From NCBI RefSeq assembly GCF_000934545.1, contig NZ_CP010554.1, forward strand, positions 2,728,001 to 2,792,000: DNA of 64,000 nucleotides, read 5' to 3'. The notes under the pieces were generated by a model. It was not told where the DNA came from and did no database searches. It was given only the letters and a program-made list of their open reading frames with translations. The DNA is from Rugosibacter aromaticivorans (GTDB lineage: Bacteria > Pseudomonadota > Gammaproteobacteria > Burkholderiales > Rhodocyclaceae). How positions within the stretch are numbered: the first letter of the stretch is position 1; each line of letters begins with the position of its first letter. This document shows, one piece after another, positions 17,945 to 29,307 of the stretch. Both the position numbers and the translations under genes were made by a program.

Positions 17945-18690
17945 TCCTGCAAACGATCCCGCACCTGATCCGTTATCCACGCATCATCGCGCATCGCTGT
18001 GGCGGCGCGCTGGCGCCAGAAAATACCCTGGCCGGAATGCGCATTGCAGCACGCCTGGGATGCCGAGGCGTGGAGTTTGATGTCGCGTTGACAGCCGATG
18101 GCGTACCCATCCTGATGCACGATGCAACGCTGGAGCGGACCACCAATGGCGCAGGGTTCCTCGCCACTAAAACTGCTGCGGAAATCGCCTGCCTCGACGC
18201 CGGCGGCAAACATCATCGCGCATTCGCCGTCGAGCCAGCGCCGACTTTTCAGGCGGCCTTGCAAACCTGCGCCGAACTCGGCCTGTGGGCAAATGTGGAG
18301 ATCAAGCCCACCCCCGGCACAGAAGCCGAAACGGGGCGTGTCGTTGCAAATCTGGTCGCAGGGATCGGTCCGGGCACTGTCTTGCTGTCGTCATTTTCTG
18401 TGCTGGCGCTGCAACAGGCGCTGCATGTTGCCCCGGCCATACCACGTGCGTTACTGACCGAAACGATTCCTGCCGACTGGCGCGATCAACTGGTAGCCGC
18501 CGGGGCGTCGGCGCTGCATACTGCGGCGTCAGGCATTACCGTAGACCTCATCGCGCCGCTTTGTCACAGCCGAATCCAGCTTGCCTGTTATACCGTGAAT
18601 GATCGCGCTACCGCAGCAACGCTGTTCGCCGCAGGCGTCAGCGCAATTTTCACCGACCGCCTTGATCTCTGGATGCCGGAAGAAATGTAA
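17941..18690 (+). CDS. ugpQ: Glycerophosphodiester phosphodiesterase (UgpQ type)
   Basis: 249 aa from GTG 17941. It has IAHRCGGALAPENTLAGMRIAARLGCRGVEFDVALTADGVPILMHDATLERTTNG, with the catalytic His of HR, the metal-binding Glu of EN and the EFD pair, and the second His of MHD. There is no signal peptide, so it is the cytoplasmic UgpQ type, not periplasmic GlpQ. It hydrolyses glycerophosphodiesters to glycerol-3-phosphate plus alcohol. It is translationally coupled to the ugpB-like gene. Copy 5 of the dispersed repeat encodes VEPAPTFQ. Confidence 0.93.
   Translation: MILQTIPHLIRYPRIIAHRCGGALAPENTLAGMRIAARLGCRGVEFDVALTADGVPILMHDATLERTTNGAGFLATKTAAEIACLDAGGKHHRAFAVEPAPTFQAALQTCAELGLWANVEIKPTPGTEAETGRVVANLVAGIGPGTVLLSSFSVLALQQALHVAPAIPRALLTETIPADWRDQLVAAGASALHTAASGITVDLIAPLCHSRIQLACYTVNDRATAATLFAAGVSAIFTDRLDLWMPEEM
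18225..18249 (-). repeat. Dispersed 25-bp repeat, copy 5
   Basis: On the minus strand AAAAGTCGGCGCTGG followed by CTCGACGGCG, inside ugpQ, on the non-coding strand. Confidence 0.8.
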
Positions 18691-18711
18691 ATCCGGCACA
18701 TACCTGCTTAC
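18683..18711 (+). repeat. 29-bp repeat shared with 31077-31105
   Basis: AAATGTAA then TCCGGCACATACCTGCTTAC. It differs from the copy at 31077-31105 at only a few positions. It contains the ugpQ stop codon. Confidence 0.6.
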
Positions 18712-18788
18712 CGAGTGGTCGCCGCTATAACGACAGACAGGTTTGGAAAAATGAACGGCTAGACGCGCTTTCCAGTCCGTGTTGACAA

Positions 18789-20204
18789 TCAATGTGCATG
18801 CCAATCTCCCCCAAGTGCCTTGAACAAAGCAGCACTCGCCACCAGCCTGCGGCCAGTGATGTCGAGTTCGCTACGTGTGGCGGCAAGCGCTGTTGCCTGG
18901 GTCGTTACGACATTCAGATAGCTTACCGTGCCGGCTAGATACTGGTTATTGGTCAGCATCAGTGCTTCAGCGGCGGCCAACGCTGCTGTTTTTTGCGGCT
19001 CGGCCTCATTTGCCAGGATACGCAGCGCAGCGAGATTGTCTTCTACCTCCTGGAATGCACCGAGCACTGTTTGCCGGTAGCGTGCGACATTCTTGTCATA
19101 GCCAGCAACCGCCTGTGCTTTTTGTGCCGACCTTGCGCCCGCATCGAACAGGGTCAAAGCGAGTGCCGGGCCAAGCGACCAGAAGCGGTTGGGCAGCGTC
19201 AGCAACTGGGAGAAACTGGAACGCTGGTAGCCACCTGCGCCGCTGATGGTCAAATCAGGGAAATAGGCTGCCTGTGCTACACCGATCTGCGCATTTGCCG
19301 CTGCCATGTTGCGTTCTGCAGCGGCAATATCGGGCCGGCGTTCGAGCAATTGAGAGGGCAGCGAGAGCGTAATCACGGGTAAGGCAGGCACCAGGCCGTT
19401 CGGTTCCAGGTGGAAATTCGCCGGGGTTTTGCCAATCAACATGGCGATCATATGTTCAAATTGCGCACGTTGCACACCGAGATCAATGGCTTGTGCCTGT
19501 GTCGATTTGAGCTGGCTTTCAGCTTGTACCACATCGACACGGCCGGTGACGCCGGCTTCATAACGGTTCTTGGTGATTTGCAGAGAGCGTTCATACGCAA
19601 CGACGATTTCATCAAGCATGCGGCGTTGGGCATCGAGCACACGCAGTTGCAGATACGATTGCACCAGCGTAGCTTGCGCGCTGAGCAGCGCGGCGCGTAG
19701 GTCTGCAGCGCTTACCTGTGTCAAGGCTTCATTCGCTTCGACATCACGGCGAATGCGCCCCCACACATCCGCTTCCCAACTGGCGTTGAGCGATACCCGC
19801 ACGGTGTTGCGGATGGGGGTTCCCGGCGTCACCGTCGAAGTGCTCGAGGGTGACGCCGCGCCCTGGCCGCGACTGCCGGATACGCCGGTAGATACTGTGG
19901 GGAAGTACTGAGCCTGTGTTGCATCAAGTAGCGCTGCAGCCTGGCGATACTGTGCTTGAGCCGCACGGACGTTCTGGTTCGACACCGTCACTTGCTGCAC
20001 TAGCTCATTCAATTGCGCATCGCAATACAGCTCCCACCAATTGCCGATCCGGGCCTCGTCACGCGGGTTGGCCTGCTTCCAGCCTTCGGCTTCCTTATAG
20101 GCACTCGGTGTTTCGACATCGGGCCGCTTGTAATCGGGGCCAACGGCACAGCTCGCCAGCCATAGTACAGACAAGAAAACAGCGTTCGAGGTCTCTATCT
20201 TCAT
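18789..20204 (-). CDS. Outer-membrane efflux lipoprotein (NodT/OprM family)
   Basis: 471 aa. The signal peptide ends in a lipobox (WLASC), so the protein is probably lipidated, like OprM. It opens with VGPDYKRPDVETPSAYKEA and contains two related coiled-coil halves: LNELVQQVTVSNQNVRAAQAQYRQA with SWEADVWGRIRRDVEANEAL, and RRPDIAAAERNMAAANAQIGVAQAAYFPDLTISG with ALTLFDAGARSAQ. It forms the trimeric outer-membrane exit duct for the RND pump encoded just upstream (18-base gap after the permease stop). It is the last gene of the efflux operon. Confidence 0.94.
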   Translation of the reverse strand: MKIETSNAVFLSVLWLASCAVGPDYKRPDVETPSAYKEAEGWKQANPRDEARIGNWWELYCDAQLNELVQQVTVSNQNVRAAQAQYRQAAALLDATQAQYFPTVSTGVSGSRGQGAASPSSTSTVTPGTPIRNTVRVSLNASWEADVWGRIRRDVEANEALTQVSAADLRAALLSAQATLVQSYLQLRVLDAQRRMLDEIVVAYERSLQITKNRYEAGVTGRVDVVQAESQLKSTQAQAIDLGVQRAQFEHMIAMLIGKTPANFHLEPNGLVPALPVITLSLPSQLLERRPDIAAAERNMAAANAQIGVAQAAYFPDLTISGAGGYQRSSFSQLLTLPNRFWSLGPALALTLFDAGARSAQKAQAVAGYDKNVARYRQTVLGAFQEVEDNLAALRILANEAEPQKTAALAAAEALMLTNNQYLAGTVSYLNVVTTQATALAATRSELDITGRRLVASAALFKALGGDWHAH

Positions 20205-20222
20205 GACAAATCTTCCATGGTT

Positions 20223-23200
20223 TTATGACAGCACAGATGGTTCCGCTGGCGCGATAGGATGCGATTTTTTCCTGGACTTTCCCCACCAGATTCGGAACCG
20301 GTCGAGATAGAGGTAGACCACTGGCGTTGTGTACAGGGTCAGCAGTTGGCTGAGGATCAGGCCACCCACAATGGATATGCCCAGTGGGCGGCGCAGTTCG
20401 GCGCCGTCGGAAAAACCGATGGCCAGCGGCACAGCACCCAGCAAGGCAGCCATGGTAGTCATCATGATCGGACGGAAGCGCAGCAGACAGGCCTGATGAA
20501 TGGCGTCGCGCGGGTTGAGTCCTTCGCTTCGCTCGACAGCGATGGCGAAGTCGACCATCATGATGGCGTTTTTCTTGACAATACCGATCAGCAGGATGAC
20601 GCCAATCAGCGCGATCACGCTGAACTCGGTATCGGTAGCAAGCAGGGCCAGCAAGGCGCCGACACCGGCCGAAGGCAGTGTCGAGAGGATGGTCAGCGGA
20701 TGCATCAGGCTCTCGTAGAGGATGCCGAGAACGAGATAGACCGCGATCAGAGCGGTGAGAATAAGGAGGGGCTGACTCGAGAGCGAATCCTGGAAGGCCT
20801 TGGCCGAGCCCTGAAAGTTGCCATGCACAGAGACTGGAACGCCGATGCGCTGTATGGCCTGATCGATTGCCCTGGTTGCATCGAACAACGAAACGCCGAG
20901 CGGCAGATTGAATGAAATGGTCGAAGCAACGAACTGTCCCTGATGATTAACAGCAAGCGACGTCGCCGTGGGCTCATAGTGCGCGAACGCCGTCAGCGGC
21001 ACCTGTGCGGCCGAGCCGTTGGTACTGGGTACGATGACATAAACGTCCTTCAAGGTTTCCGGGCTCTGTCCATATTGCGGCGCAGCTTCCATGACGACCC
21101 GGTACTGATTGAGCGGGTTGTAAATGGTCGATACCTGGCGCTGGCCAAACCAGTCATTGAGTGTGGTATCGATCATTTTCTGATTGATGCCGAGCCGTGT
21201 TGCTGCGTCCCGATCGACCACCAGCGAGGTTTGCAGGCCCTTGCTCTGAGAGTCCGTGTTGACATCGATCAACTGCGGCAGCCTGCTCAGCGCGGCACGA
21301 ATGCGCGGTTCCCAGGTACGCAGTTCGCCGATATCGTCGGCCTGAATCGTGTATTGGTATTGCGCGTTGCTGGTGCGGCCGCCGACGCGGATGTCCTGTT
21401 GCGCCTGCAGGAACAGGCTGGCACCGGGTTCATGGGCGAGCTTGCCGCGCAAACGGGCGATAACCTGATCGGCCGACAGTTTGCGCTCGGCGATCGGCTT
21501 GAGCGAAATGAACATGCGCGCGCTATTGAGTTGGCCACCACCGGTAAAGCCCACCACGCTGTCGACGGCCGGGTCCTGGCGCACAACCTCGACAAAATCG
21601 GCAAGCTTGTTGCGCATGGCCTGGAAGGAAATGCTCTGATCGGCCTGGATCATGCCGCCGAGGCGGCCGACATCCTGTTGCGGGAAAAAGCCTTTAGGCG
21701 CGATGATGTAAAGATAGATGTTGAAGCCCACTGTGACCAGCAACATCAGCATGGTGATGAGGCTGTGCGCAAGAGCCCAGTCGAGCGTCCGCCGATAGCC
21801 ATTCAGCATTGCGGTGAACGCACGCTCGCTGACGTCATGGAACCTGCCGTGTTTGCCTTTTGCTTTTTCATCAGCATGCGAATGCAGCAAGAGGGCGCAC
21901 ATCATTGGTGTCGTGGTCAGCGACATCACCAGCGAGACCAGGATGGCAGCAGACAACGTGACCGCGAACTCGCGGAACAGTCGGCCGACGATGCCGCCCA
22001 TCAACAGGATGGGAATGAACACCGCGATCAGCGAGAGGCTCATCGAGATCACGGTGAACATCACCTCGCGGGAGCCCTGTAACGCCGCCTGCAATGGCGA
22101 TATGCCTTTTTCGATATGCCGCGAAATGTTTTCCAGCACCACCACGGCGTCATCGACAACAAAGCCGGTGGCAACTGTCAATGCCATCAACGACAGATTG
22201 TTGAGGCTGAATCCAGCCAGATACATCACGCCGCAAGTGCCGACCAGCGATACCGGTACGGCGACACTGGGAATCAACGCAGCGCGGGCGTTTCGCAGAA
22301 AAAGAAACACCACCAGCACGACAAGTCCGGTCGATATGGCCAGCGTACGCTCTACTTCGCGCAGGGAGGCGCGGATGGTGGGCGTTCGCTCCATCACCAC
22401 ATTGAGGTCGATGGCGCTCGGAATCGAGCCACGTAACTGCGGTAACAAGGCATTGACGCGATTTACCGTCTCGATGATATTGGCACCAGGCTGACGATTG
22501 AGAATCAGCATGACCGCCGGCCTGCCATTGGCGAGACCGGCATTGCGCAGGTCCTGTTCGGAATCCACGACATTGGCGACATCGCCGAGGCGGACCGCAG
22601 AGCCATTGCGGTAGGCAACAATGATCGGGATATATTCCGCCGCTTTCTTGGCCTGGTCGTTGGCAAGAATCTGCCAGTGACGATCACCGTCTTCCAGTAT
22701 GCCCTTGGGCCGGTTGGCATTGGTTGTCGTGATGGCGTTGCGTACATCTTCCACACCGATGCCGAGTCGGTTGAGCGCGGGTGGATTGAGCTCCACGCGC
22801 ACCGCCGGCAGCGAACTGCCACCGACCTCGACTTGACCGATCCCCTCAAGCTGCGAAATTTTCTGGGCAAGTATGGTCGACGCCGAGTCATACATCTGCG
22901 CGCGCGTCATCGATTCCGAGGTGAGGGACAGGATCATGATCGGCGCATCAGCCGGGTTCACCTTGCGATAGGTCGGATTGCCGGGCATGCCTGTCGGTAA
23001 CAACGCCCGGGCCGCATTCAGGGCTGCCTGCACATCGCGCGCAGCGCCGTCAATATCGCGATTAAGATCGAACTGCAACGTGATGCGGGTATTGCCAAGC
23101 GAACTGCTCGACGTGAGTTCCGTCACTCCGGCGATCACACCGAGCGAACGCTCCAGCGGTGTCGCCACGGTCGTTGCCATCGTTTCCGGACTCGCACCCG

Positions 23201-23354
23201 GTAGCGAGGCCTGCACCGAGATGGTGGGGAAATCGATCTGTGGCAGCGGCGACACAGGCAGCAGAGTGAAAGACACCACGCCTGCCAGCGCGATACCGAA
23301 CATCAGCAGCGTGGTCGCTACCGGGCGTGATATGAAAATGGCGGAGATGTTCAT
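20223..23354 (-). CDS. mdtC: RND efflux permease, MdtC-like
   Basis: 1043 aa from the ATG at 23354 ([29 protein letters not shown]); 18 more upstream codons are open but would overlap the preceding gene. It has twelve membrane segments in two halves, each followed by a large periplasmic loop. [20 protein letters not shown] in TM4 carries the paired Asp residues of the proton relay, and [22 protein letters not shown] marks TM10. It follows a second RND permease, the MdtB/MdtC arrangement in which the two form a heterotrimer. Exports hydrophobic drugs, bile-like compounds or metal complexes by family; the substrate here is unknown. Confidence 0.93.
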   Translation of the reverse strand: MNISAIFISRPVATTLLMFGIALAGVVSFTLLPVSPLPQIDFPTISVQASLPGASPETMATTVATPLERSLGVIAGVTELTSSSSLGNTRITLQFDLNRDIDGAARDVQAALNAARALLPTGMPGNPTYRKVNPADAPIMILSLTSESMTRAQMYDSASTILAQKISQLEGIGQVEVGGSSLPAVRVELNPPALNRLGIGVEDVRNAITTTNANRPKGILEDGDRHWQILANDQAKKAAEYIPIIVAYRNGSAVRLGDVANVVDSEQDLRNAGLANGRPAVMLILNRQPGANIIETVNRVNALLPQLRGSIPSAIDLNVVMERTPTIRASLREVERTLAISTGLVVLVVFLFLRNARAALIPSVAVPVSLVGTCGVMYLAGFSLNNLSLMALTVATGFVVDDAVVVLENISRHIEKGISPLQAALQGSREVMFTVISMSLSLIAVFIPILLMGGIVGRLFREFAVTLSAAILVSLVMSLTTTPMMCALLLHSHADEKAKGKHGRFHDVSERAFTAMLNGYRRTLDWALAHSLITMLMLLVTVGFNIYLYIIAPKGFFPQQDVGRLGGMIQADQSISFQAMRNKLADFVEVVRQDPAVDSVVGFTGGGQLNSARMFISLKPIAERKLSADQVIARLRGKLAHEPGASLFLQAQQDIRVGGRTSNAQYQYTIQADDIGELRTWEPRIRAALSRLPQLIDVNTDSQSKGLQTSLVVDRDAATRLGINQKMIDTTLNDWFGQRQVSTIYNPLNQYRVVMEAAPQYGQSPETLKDVYVIVPSTNGSAAQVPLTAFAHYEPTATSLAVNHQGQFVASTISFNLPLGVSLFDATRAIDQAIQRIGVPVSVHGNFQGSAKAFQDSLSSQPLLILTALIAVYLVLGILYESLMHPLTILSTLPSAGVGALLALLATDTEFSVIALIGVILLIGIVKKNAIMMVDFAIAVERSEGLNPRDAIHQACLLRFRPIMMTTMAALLGAVPLAIGFSDGAELRRPLGISIVGGLILSQLLTLYTTPVVYLYLDRFRIWWGKSRKKSHPIAPAEPSVLS

Positions 23355-23377
23355 AGCCGGTTGTCGTCGCAGACCAT

Positions 23378-26300
23378 TTATGTTGATCTGGCGGCGGTGT
23401 GACGCCACGCTTCGACGCGACGCGCAATACGATCAAAAGCAAGATAGATCACTGGTGTGGTGAACAAGGTCAGCACTTGACTGACCAGAAGACCGCCAAC
23501 CATGGTGATGCCGAGCGGGTGGCGCAACTCGGAACCGACACCGGTACCCAGCATCAACGGCAGTGCACCGAGCAGCGCCGACAGCGTGGTCATTAAGATA
23601 GGCCGAAAGCGCAGCAGGCAGGCCTCAAAGATCGCATCACGTGGCGACTTGCCCTGCTCGCGCTCGGCTTCGAGAGCGAAGTCAATCATCATGATGGCGT
23701 TCTTCTTGACGATGCCGATCAACAGGATGATGCCAATGATGCCAACAATGCCCAGATCGGTACCCGATACCAGCAAGGCCAGCAATGCGCCGACACCGGC
23801 TGAAGGTAGCGTCGACAGGATTGTGATCGGATGAATGTAGCTTTCATAGAGCACACCGAGCACGATGTACATGGTGACGATGGCGGCAAGGATCAGCAGT
23901 AGCGTATTGTCGAGTGAGGACTGAAAGGCAAGCGCGGCACCCTGAAAGCCGGTTTGCACGCTGGCCGGCAGGCCAAGTTCCCGCTCGGCGGCATGGATTG
24001 CAACTACCGCATCGCCGAGCGAATTGCCAGGCGCCAGATTGAAGGAAATCGTCGTCGCCGGAAACTGTGCAATGTGATTGATGGCAAGTTGCGCCGGTTT
24101 TTCGGTGACGCGGGCGATTGATGACAGCGGCACCTGATTGCCGCTGGCGGAGATGATGTAGATGCCGTTCAAGGCCTCCAGTCCCTTTTGAAAGTCGGGC
24201 TTCACCTCAAGGACAACACGATAGAGATTGGACTGGGTGAAGATAGTAGATATCAGACGCTGACCGAAGGCGTTGTAAAGCGCATTGTCGATAGCTGCCG
24301 GTGTAATGCCGAGACGGCCGGCGCTGTCTCGATCAAATTCGATATAGGCCTGCAAGCCGCTGTTCTGCATATCGCTGGCGACATCGACGATTTGCGGTAA
24401 CTGCTGCAGCCGCTCGACCAGCTTGGTCACCCAGACTGCCAGTTCTTCGGGATCGGCATCCTGAACGCTGTATTGATACTGGGTACGGCTGACGCGATCT
24501 TCAATGGTCAAATCCTGCACCGGCTGCATATACATTGAGATGCCGCTTACCTGTGTAAGCTGACTCTGAAGGCGACGAATAATGCTGCTGGCGTCGCTGT
24601 CACGGTCCGCTTTGGGTTTCAGATTGATCAGCATACGGCCGCTGTTCAAGGTGGTATTGGTACCGTCGACGCCAATGAACGAGGAGATACTGGCAACTGC
24701 GGGATCCTTGAGTACCATATCAGCCAGCGCCTGCTGACGTTCCGCCATTGCCGCAAACGAGATGGACTGCGGCCCTTCGGTAATGCCTTGTATTACGCCG
24801 GTATCCTGCACCGGGAAAAATCCTTTGGGAATGAAGATATAAAGCAGCACAGTGAGAGCGAGTGTACCGATAGCAACCAGCAGAGTAAGGCGCTGGCGGT
24901 CGAGCACCCAGTTCAGCATGGCGCCATAGCGCCCGATGATCCTGTCGAAGAATTCACCTGTGACTCGATAGAAGTGGCTTTGCTCAGCTTCCGGGGTGTG
25001 GCGCAACAGGCGAGCACACATCATCGGTGTCAGCGTTAGCGAAACGGCAGCGGAGATGAGGATAGACACAGCGAGAGTTATTGCAAACTCGCGGAACAGA
25101 CGACCAACGACATCGCCCATGAACAACAGCGGAATCAGTACCGCGATCAGCGAAAACGTCAACGAGATGATGGTGAAGCCGATTTGCTGCGCACCCTTGA
25201 GCGCTGCTTTCAGCGGGGGATCACCTTCTTCGACATAACGCGAAATGTTTTCGATCATCACGATGGCGTCGTCGACGACAAAACCGGTGGCGATGGTCAA
25301 AGCCATCAGCGTGAGGTTATTGATGCTGAGTCCGGCCAGGTACATGACGCCAAAAGTACCCACTAATGACAGCGGCACAGCGACGCTGGGGATGATGGTT
25401 GCCGGGATATTGCGCAGGAAAACGAAGATCACCATCACCACCAGCACCACTGACAGCAGCAGTTCGAGCTGGACGTCATGCACCGAGGCACGAATAGTGG
25501 TGGTACGGTCGGTTAGCAGGTTCACGGAAACTGCGCCGGGCAGCGAAGCCTGTAACTGCGGCAGCATCTTCTTGATACGATCCACGGTTTCGATCACGTT
25601 GGCGCCCGGCTGGCGTTGTATGTTCAGAATGATCGCCGGTGTCTGATTGGCCCATGCCGCGAGATGGATATTTTCTGCGCTGTCAATGACGTCGGCAATG
25701 TCGATGAGACGAACCGGTGCGCCATTGCGATAGGCGATGACCAGATTGCGGTATTCGTCAGCCGATTTCAACTGATCATTGGCGTCGATCGTGGATGCGC
25801 GCGCCGGGCCGTCGAAACTGCCCTTCGCCATATTGACATTGGCATTGCCAACCGCTGTGCGCACGTCATCCAGATTAAGGCCATGGGACGCGAGCACTTT
25901 CGGGTTGACCTGAATTCGTACGGCCGGGCGCTGACCGCCACCGGTACTGACCAGGCCGACGCCGGGAAGCTGCGAGAGTTTTTGCGCCAGACGCGTATCA
26001 ACTAAATCTTCCATCTTGGGCAGTGGCAAAGTCGCCGATGTCACCGCCAGCGTGATGATCGGCGCGTCAGCGGGATTCACCTTGCTGTAGATCGGCGGCA
26101 TCGGTAGATCGTTGGGCAGGAAGGAGCTGGATGCGTTGATGGCGGCCTGCACTTCCTGCTCGGCAACGTCGAGACTCAAGGCGAGGCTAAATTGCAAGGT
26201 GATAACTGCAGCACCACCGGAACTAACTGACGACATCTGTTTGAGGCCCGGCATTTGACCGAACTGGTGTTCCAGTGGTGCCGTAATCGACGACGTCATG

Positions 26301-26473
26301 ACGTCGGGGCTGGCCCCCGGGTAGAGCGTCGTGACCTGGATGGTGGGGTAGTCGACCTCGGGTAGCGCGGAGATCGGCAAGATTCGATATGCCACCAAAC
26401 CCGCCATCAAAATAGCGACCATCAACAACGATGTTGCCACCGGCCGCAGGATAAAGATGCGGGAAGGATTCAT
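23378..26473 (-). CDS. mdtB: RND efflux permease, MdtB-like
   Basis: 1031 aa. It starts [47 protein letters not shown]. The proton-relay segment reads [21 protein letters not shown] and TM10 has [22 protein letters not shown]. It overlaps the membrane fusion gene by 4 bases and is followed by the second permease 23 bases later. The two permeases are paralogous but clearly diverged, which fits an MdtBC-type heteromeric pump rather than a recent duplication. Confidence 0.94.
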   Translation of the reverse strand: MNPSRIFILRPVATSLLMVAILMAGLVAYRILPISALPEVDYPTIQVTTLYPGASPDVMTSSITAPLEHQFGQMPGLKQMSSVSSGGAAVITLQFSLALSLDVAEQEVQAAINASSSFLPNDLPMPPIYSKVNPADAPIITLAVTSATLPLPKMEDLVDTRLAQKLSQLPGVGLVSTGGGQRPAVRIQVNPKVLASHGLNLDDVRTAVGNANVNMAKGSFDGPARASTIDANDQLKSADEYRNLVIAYRNGAPVRLIDIADVIDSAENIHLAAWANQTPAIILNIQRQPGANVIETVDRIKKMLPQLQASLPGAVSVNLLTDRTTTIRASVHDVQLELLLSVVLVVMVIFVFLRNIPATIIPSVAVPLSLVGTFGVMYLAGLSINNLTLMALTIATGFVVDDAIVMIENISRYVEEGDPPLKAALKGAQQIGFTIISLTFSLIAVLIPLLFMGDVVGRLFREFAITLAVSILISAAVSLTLTPMMCARLLRHTPEAEQSHFYRVTGEFFDRIIGRYGAMLNWVLDRQRLTLLVAIGTLALTVLLYIFIPKGFFPVQDTGVIQGITEGPQSISFAAMAERQQALADMVLKDPAVASISSFIGVDGTNTTLNSGRMLINLKPKADRDSDASSIIRRLQSQLTQVSGISMYMQPVQDLTIEDRVSRTQYQYSVQDADPEELAVWVTKLVERLQQLPQIVDVASDMQNSGLQAYIEFDRDSAGRLGITPAAIDNALYNAFGQRLISTIFTQSNLYRVVLEVKPDFQKGLEALNGIYIISASGNQVPLSSIARVTEKPAQLAINHIAQFPATTISFNLAPGNSLGDAVVAIHAAERELGLPASVQTGFQGAALAFQSSLDNTLLLILAAIVTMYIVLGVLYESYIHPITILSTLPSAGVGALLALLVSGTDLGIVGIIGIILLIGIVKKNAIMMIDFALEAEREQGKSPRDAIFEACLLRFRPILMTTLSALLGALPLMLGTGVGSELRHPLGITMVGGLLVSQVLTLFTTPVIYLAFDRIARRVEAWRHTAARST

Positions 26474-27735
26474 TGCGCTGGTGCCTTGTTGTCCTCCTGA
26501 CCAGATGGCTCACGATGTTTGCCGTGATGACCACCCGGATAAGCATCTGCATTGGGATCGCCAGGATGTAGCCTCTGACGGCTATGGTTGCGTGTTGCCG
26601 GACTCGATACGTCAACCTTGGCACCTTCGCGCAGCTTGTCTGCACCGTCGGTTACCACTTGTTCCCCCAGTGCCAGTCCTTTTTCAATTGCCACGGTGTC
26701 GGCAAAAGTCGGCCCTGGTGTGACGGCGCGGATCGTCACTGCCTGATCTGTGCCAACAACGTAAACAAAAGTACCCGGTGTGCCGCGTTGAATTGCTGCG
26801 GCTGGTATCAGAATGGCGTTGTGCCGGGTTTCAATGCGCAGACGGACATTGACGAACTGGTTGGGGAATAGCTTGTTGTCGCTATTGGTGAATTCTGCCT
26901 TGAGTTTCACCGTACCCGTTGTCGCATCAATCTGGTTGTCCGCCATCAGCAGCTTGCCTGTCGCCAATTTGTTCTTGCCATCGCGATCAAAGGCTTCAAC
27001 GACCAATGATTCTCCGGCGCTGAGGCGGGGGAGAACAGCCGGGATATTGTCTGCAGGAATCGCAAAAATTACGAATATCGGCTGGATTTGGGTAATCACC
27101 ACTAAACCATTTGTGTCGGCACCATGGATCATATTGCCAACGTCAATCTGGCGCAGCCCGAGACGACCAGTAATCGGCGCTGTGATGCGGGTGAAGCCAA
27201 GTTGCAGTTTGGCGTTATCTACTTGCGCACGATCTGTCAGTACGGTGCCCTCATACTGACGTACCAGGGATTCCTGGGCATCTACCTGCTGTTTGGCAAT
27301 CGAGTCTTTCGCCAGCAAGCCCGTGTATCGTTCGTAGTCGATCTTGGCATTGGCGAGCAAGGCTTGATCGCGGACAAGCTGGCCATTGACTTGATTAAGC
27401 TGAATCTGGAAGGGACGAGGGTCGATTTCGGCCAGCACACTCCCTACCTTGACTAACTGGCCATCTTGAAAATTAATGCGCACTAACTGGCCATCGACAC
27501 GCGCTTTGACAGTTGCAGTATTGAGTGCGGTGACCGTGCCCAACGCATTGATCATCACATCAATATCGCCGCTGCGTACCGTGGCAGCCGTTACCGGCAT
27601 TGGTCGCCCTGCGCCATCCATGCCGCGATGCCCATTTTTTTCCCCCTGCGTCTTGTCGATAAAAAAATGGAACATCGCGCCTGTGCTGACGATGATGAGA
27701 ATCCCGACGGTGATCCAGAGTTTTTTATTTCTCAT
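26470..27735 (-). CDS. mdtA: RND efflux periplasmic adaptor (MdtA-like membrane fusion protein)
   Basis: 421 aa. An N-terminal membrane anchor ([21 protein letters not shown]) is followed by the lipoyl/hairpin region ([40 protein letters not shown]), the beta-barrel ([20 protein letters not shown]) and the membrane-proximal domain. The C-terminus is rich in His, Pro and Gly and not conserved. It is the first gene of the efflux operon mdtA-mdtB-mdtC-outer-membrane factor. Copy 6 of the dispersed repeat encodes [10 protein letters not shown], a place where the family commonly has a similar Pro-Gly-Pro stretch, so the protein is not lengthened. Confidence 0.94.
   Translation of the reverse strand: MRNKKLWITVGILIIVSTGAMFHFFIDKTQGEKNGHRGMDGAGRPMPVTAATVRSGDIDVMINALGTVTALNTATVKARVDGQLVRINFQDGQLVKVGSVLAEIDPRPFQIQLNQVNGQLVRDQALLANAKIDYERYTGLLAKDSIAKQQVDAQESLVRQYEGTVLTDRAQVDNAKLQLGFTRITAPITGRLGLRQIDVGNMIHGADTNGLVVITQIQPIFVIFAIPADNIPAVLPRLSAGESLVVEAFDRDGKNKLATGKLLMADNQIDATTGTVKLKAEFTNSDNKLFPNQFVNVRLRIETRHNAILIPAAAIQRGTPGTFVYVVGTDQAVTIRAVTPGPTFADTVAIEKGLALGEQVVTDGADKLREGAKVDVSSPATRNHSRQRLHPGDPNADAYPGGHHGKHREPSGQEDNKAPAQ
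26704..26728 (+). repeat. Dispersed 25-bp repeat, copy 6 (one core mismatch)
   Basis: AAAAGTCGGCCCTGG followed by TGTGACGGCG. It lies on the non-coding strand of the membrane fusion gene. Confidence 0.75.
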
Positions 27736-27780
27736 GCAGATTCATACTCTGATAAAAAGATTTCATGACTTTTACAGTCC

Positions 27781-27816
27781 GGCTAGTGTAGCTAGTGTGG
27801 CTAATGTGGCGTCTGT
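27781..27816. repeat. 9-bp tandem repeat, about four units
   Basis: Degenerate units GGCTAGTGT, AGCTAGTGT, GGCTAATGT and GGCGTCTGT follow one another. They lie between the efflux operon and the 3' end of the small membrane gene at 27801, whose last codons fall inside the repeat. Confidence 0.65.
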
Positions 27817-27983
27817 GGCTTCTTTCGTGTTAACCATAGCTGAATGATGCCGGCAACTATTGCGACCATGGCCGCTTGATTGATATCGTTGGATTGAATG
27901 CCATCTCCGAACCAGACATCGGACAATAGCGAGCCGACGAAAACGCCAACAGTGGCACAGATAATTTGCGTCGTGCGATTCAC
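27801..27983 (-). CDS. Small two-helix membrane protein, unknown function
   Basis: 60 aa, MNRTTQIICATVGVFVGSLL then a short loop and AAMVAIVAGIIQLWL followed by RKKPQTPH. Two hydrophobic segments with a basic tail suggest a helical hairpin in the inner membrane. An AGGAAG ribosome site lies upstream of the ATG. No family was recognised. It lies upstream of the efflux operon, on the same strand with a 65-base gap, so it might be co-transcribed with it. Confidence 0.55.
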   Translation of the reverse strand: MNRTTQIICATVGVFVGSLLSDVWFGDGIQSNDINQAAMVAIVAGIIQLWLTRKKPQTPH

Positions 27984-28083
27984 GTGGTAACTTCCTTTTC
28001 AATGACCTGTTGATAACAGCCTACCTGCTCGACAGCGGCGTGTCTCGTGCGTCCGCGCTGCGTCTGGAGCAAAGGTATGTGCA

Positions 28084-29307
28084 CTACCTGATCTTTATCC
28101 CTCCCTTTTTTCCTAACCAGCGCGGCGCATCTTTTCCCAGCCATTCACGAGCCATGGGATCGTTTTTTACAAAAGCATCGAGGAAGGCAACCATGACGCC
28201 TTGTATGGCTACTCCGCTCATGGCCTGCGATGTGGGCGACAGATAAACGCCGCTTGCCATATCGCCTCCGCCTGGAGTGCCCGTCGAGTCACTATCTCCG
28301 TTACTTTTGTGGTGAGTGCCGTGATGCCCCTTACCCTTGCCTTGTGAATTTCCATCCCCGCCGTGCCCGCCTTTCTCTGCAAATGACTTCTTTTCATTGT
28401 CGTCTGGTTTTGCCTTGTTGCCACTCATCATCGAGTGAGGAATGTCTGACATCGTCAGCAAGTATTTATCTCCGCTGGGCATGTACTCAAATGGCGCCTG
28501 CCGCAGTGATGGCGAATTGACCACGCCGAGTGAATCCGAGTCATCATTACTGGTCACCGACAACACCGGCACACGGATAGCGCTATAACGCTCTGTGAAA
28601 GCCATTCCGGAAAAACTGGCATAGGGGCTGAGCGCGATCACAGCGCTAATGGGCATTGGCAGCGCCGGTTTCACGAAACCTCGCATAGTTTCACCTGCGA
28701 TAACCATAGCGGCGTAGGCACCGAGATCGTAACCCGCAATAGCGATGTGAGAGGTATCAATACGGTCTGGCACCTCTTTCGAGGCTAAGCGACGTAATAA
28801 CTCATCCATTACCTGGCGCAACACATTCAACCGTTTGGTCATGCTGTTTGCGGAATACCGATCGCGAGCCAATGCGGCGAAATCACCTGACCGTGCTTGA
28901 GCAGAGGACCAGGCCGCGGCATCCTCTTCAAGCGGCTGAACCACAAGAACGGCATAACCACCCTGAGCCCACGCGGTGCGCCAGACCTCCCCGGCAGAAC
29001 GGCTTTCGCCCAAGCCAGGCAGATAAATCACCAAGGGAAAGCTACCCTGCTTTGCAGGCAGCGTTAGCGCGACATCAAAATTGCTATCAGCTATCGCCCA
29101 GGTAGCGAAGGTTGTCGCAATACTGTAGTGATCATCGGTGAGATAACCCTGCCCGGCAAACTGTTTGACTTTATTAGCATCAGGCTTGGGTTGCACTGGT
29201 TTTGATGCGCATCCCGTCAACACCGCCAGAGCGAGTGCAGTTGTCCCCAAGTGCCGTAACAGGAAACGACTGGAAGTGTGTGTATTGTCAGGTGATCGTG
29301 AGCGCAT
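28084..29307 (-). CDS. Lipoprotein alpha/beta hydrolase (dienelactone hydrolase-like fold)
   Basis: 407 aa. The signal peptide ends in a lipobox (LTGC), so it is membrane-anchored in the periplasm. The fold is suggested by FPLVIYLPGLGESRSAGEVW, then IDTSHIAIAGYDLGAYAAMVIAG, where the nucleophile elbow reads GYDLG with Asp in place of the usual Ser, and a late VPVLSVTSNDD. A low-complexity segment rich in Gly, His and Lys (near residues 310-350) sits before a last conserved part (SGVAIQGVMVAFLDAFVKND). Substrate is unknown. The Asp nucleophile would be unusual for an esterase. Confidence 0.7.
   Translation of the reverse strand: MRSRSPDNTHTSSRFLLRHLGTTALALAVLTGCASKPVQPKPDANKVKQFAGQGYLTDDHYSIATTFATWAIADSNFDVALTLPAKQGSFPLVIYLPGLGESRSAGEVWRTAWAQGGYAVLVVQPLEEDAAAWSSAQARSGDFAALARDRYSANSMTKRLNVLRQVMDELLRRLASKEVPDRIDTSHIAIAGYDLGAYAAMVIAGETMRGFVKPALPMPISAVIALSPYASFSGMAFTERYSAIRVPVLSVTSNDDSDSLGVVNSPSLRQAPFEYMPSGDKYLLTMSDIPHSMMSGNKAKPDDNEKKSFAEKGGHGGDGNSQGKGKGHHGTHHKSNGDSDSTGTPGGGDMASGVYLSPTSQAMSGVAIQGVMVAFLDAFVKNDPMAREWLGKDAPRWLGKKGGIKIR

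Noticed and set aside
20943..22082. Long plus-strand open frame (379 codons) in the efflux permease
   Set aside because: It is antisense to a firmly identified RND permease and its protein has no recognisable domain; high-GC genes often leave such open shadows.
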